Positions 63,588 through 64,000 of a DNA stretch of 64,000 nt are shown here, one piece after another. The notes under the pieces were generated by a model, which had not been told where the DNA came from, searched no databases, and worked only from the letters and a program-made list of their open reading frames with translations. This stretch comes from Saprospiraceae bacterium. GTDB taxonomy: Bacteria; Bacteroidota; Bacteroidia; Chitinophagales; Saprospiraceae. The DNA is taken from the NCBI GenBank assembly GCA_019187365.1, contig JABARE010000038.1, forward strand, positions 62,001-126,000. The letters run 5' to 3'. A program made the translations under genes and the position numbers. The first letter of the stretch is position 1. Every line of letters starts with the position of its first letter.

Positions 63588-63998
63588 TCAATCGATCGGG
63601 GGTACTTCATCGTCAGAAGTGTAAAGGGGCGTCTCGGAACGCATATCCTGCGGGGGTGGACCCGGTTGCTCGTTTTCCTTGGCTTTCACACTCTTTGTGG
63701 CATGAGGCACCAGCAACAGGCGCTGCTTGTCGATCAACTCTCCGGTAACCGTACAGATCCCGTAAGACTTATTCTTAATGCGGACCAGCGCCATTTCAAG
63801 GCTTTGGATAAACTGCCGTTGGCGCTCGGCCATCTTGGTAAGGAATTCGATCTCGGTATGGATCGAACTGTCGTCAAACCAGTCACCACCCTGTTCGTCC
63901 GCCATGTTGTCGCGCAATTCCATCATCTGCTGCTCAATACCCGCCAGTTCACTTTTGGACAGCTCGAGCTTTTCGTCGATGACTTTTTTGAATTCCAT
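63588..63998 (-). CDS. DksA/TraR-family protein lacking most zinc cysteines
   Basis: The 136-residue protein has an N-terminal coiled-coil-like helical part (about residues 1-80, with charged heptad-like stretches). It is followed by the TraR/DksA motif region KNKSYGICTVTGELIDKQRLLLVPHAT. Only one of the four zinc-binding cysteines of E. coli DksA remains. This cysteine-poor form is usual in Bacteroidota and may act on RNA polymerase without zinc. A proline-rich acidic tail follows. It is convergent with the polyamine operon. Confidence 0.85.
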   Translation of the reverse strand: MEFKKVIDEKLELSKSELAGIEQQMMELRDNMADEQGGDWFDDSSIHTEIEFLTKMAERQRQFIQSLEMALVRIKNKSYGICTVTGELIDKQRLLLVPHATKSVKAKENEQPGPPPQDMRSETPLYTSDDEVPPID

Positions 63999-64000
63999 CA

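Overview
The window is a stretch of a Bacteroidota chromosome, roughly half G+C. The evidence is a T9SS type-B sorting domain on two giant surface proteins, an HmuY-type heme lipoprotein beside a TonB receptor, a BatA-domain protein, a DUF4199 protein, a pseudo-dihydroorotase of the kind common in this phylum, a cysteine-poor DksA/TraR protein, and TAnnTTTG promoter boxes. A Saprospiria/Chitinophagia-like member is my best guess, but this is inference only.

Region 1 (1-12.4 kb) is aerobic phenylacetate catabolism in two blocks. paaA (5' end cut off), paaB, paaC, paaD, paaG, paaH and paaI form a tight + strand operon closed by a hairpin terminator. After three minus-strand genes (two related small membrane proteins and a YceI protein), an arsenosugar-type pair (AhpD-like protein plus ArsS) leads directly into paaJ, a DinB-like gene and paaZ. 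paaK and paaE are not in the window. Region 2 (12.4-20 kb) holds a potassium-channel-like protein, an AraC regulator divergent from a TonB receptor/HmuY heme-uptake operon, two lipoproteins and a band-7 protein. Region 3 (20-26 kb) has uvrC, galE, hemW and an Omp85-type outer-membrane protein. A palindromic repeat element abuts the start of uvrC.

Region 4 (26-38.5 kb) is a minus-strand run: methyltransferase, glycosyltransferase, two tandem paralogous ~1470-residue T9SS proteins with twelve Ig/PKD-like units each, an O-methyltransferase and a FemAB/GNAT-like acyltransferase. Region 5 (38.5-41 kb) has an AT-rich island, a class V aminotransferase, a second and rearranged copy of the repeat element, and tRNA-Leu(CAA).

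Region 6 (41-44.2 kb) is the most unusual part. On the minus strand lie a stand-alone SET-domain protein, an ATP-grasp ligase, a 28-codon open frame, and a protein fusing an ATP-grasp ligase to a SET domain with post-SET cysteines. They are tightly packed or overlapping, which suggests one pathway coupling peptide-bond-type ligation to lysine methylation. Substrate and product are unknown.

Region 7 (44.3-57.3 kb) is a long minus-strand set: queE, gmhB, gmhA, two glycosyltransferases, DUF4199, pseudo-dihydroorotase, BatA protein, a secreted beta-helix protein and a Dna2-like nuclease-helicase. Region 8 (57.5-64 kb) has an OmpA-family lipoprotein, an amino-acid permease, and a + strand polyamine operon of arginine decarboxylase, agmatinase and a deoxyhypusine-synthase-like enzyme. 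It ends with a DksA/TraR-like protein.
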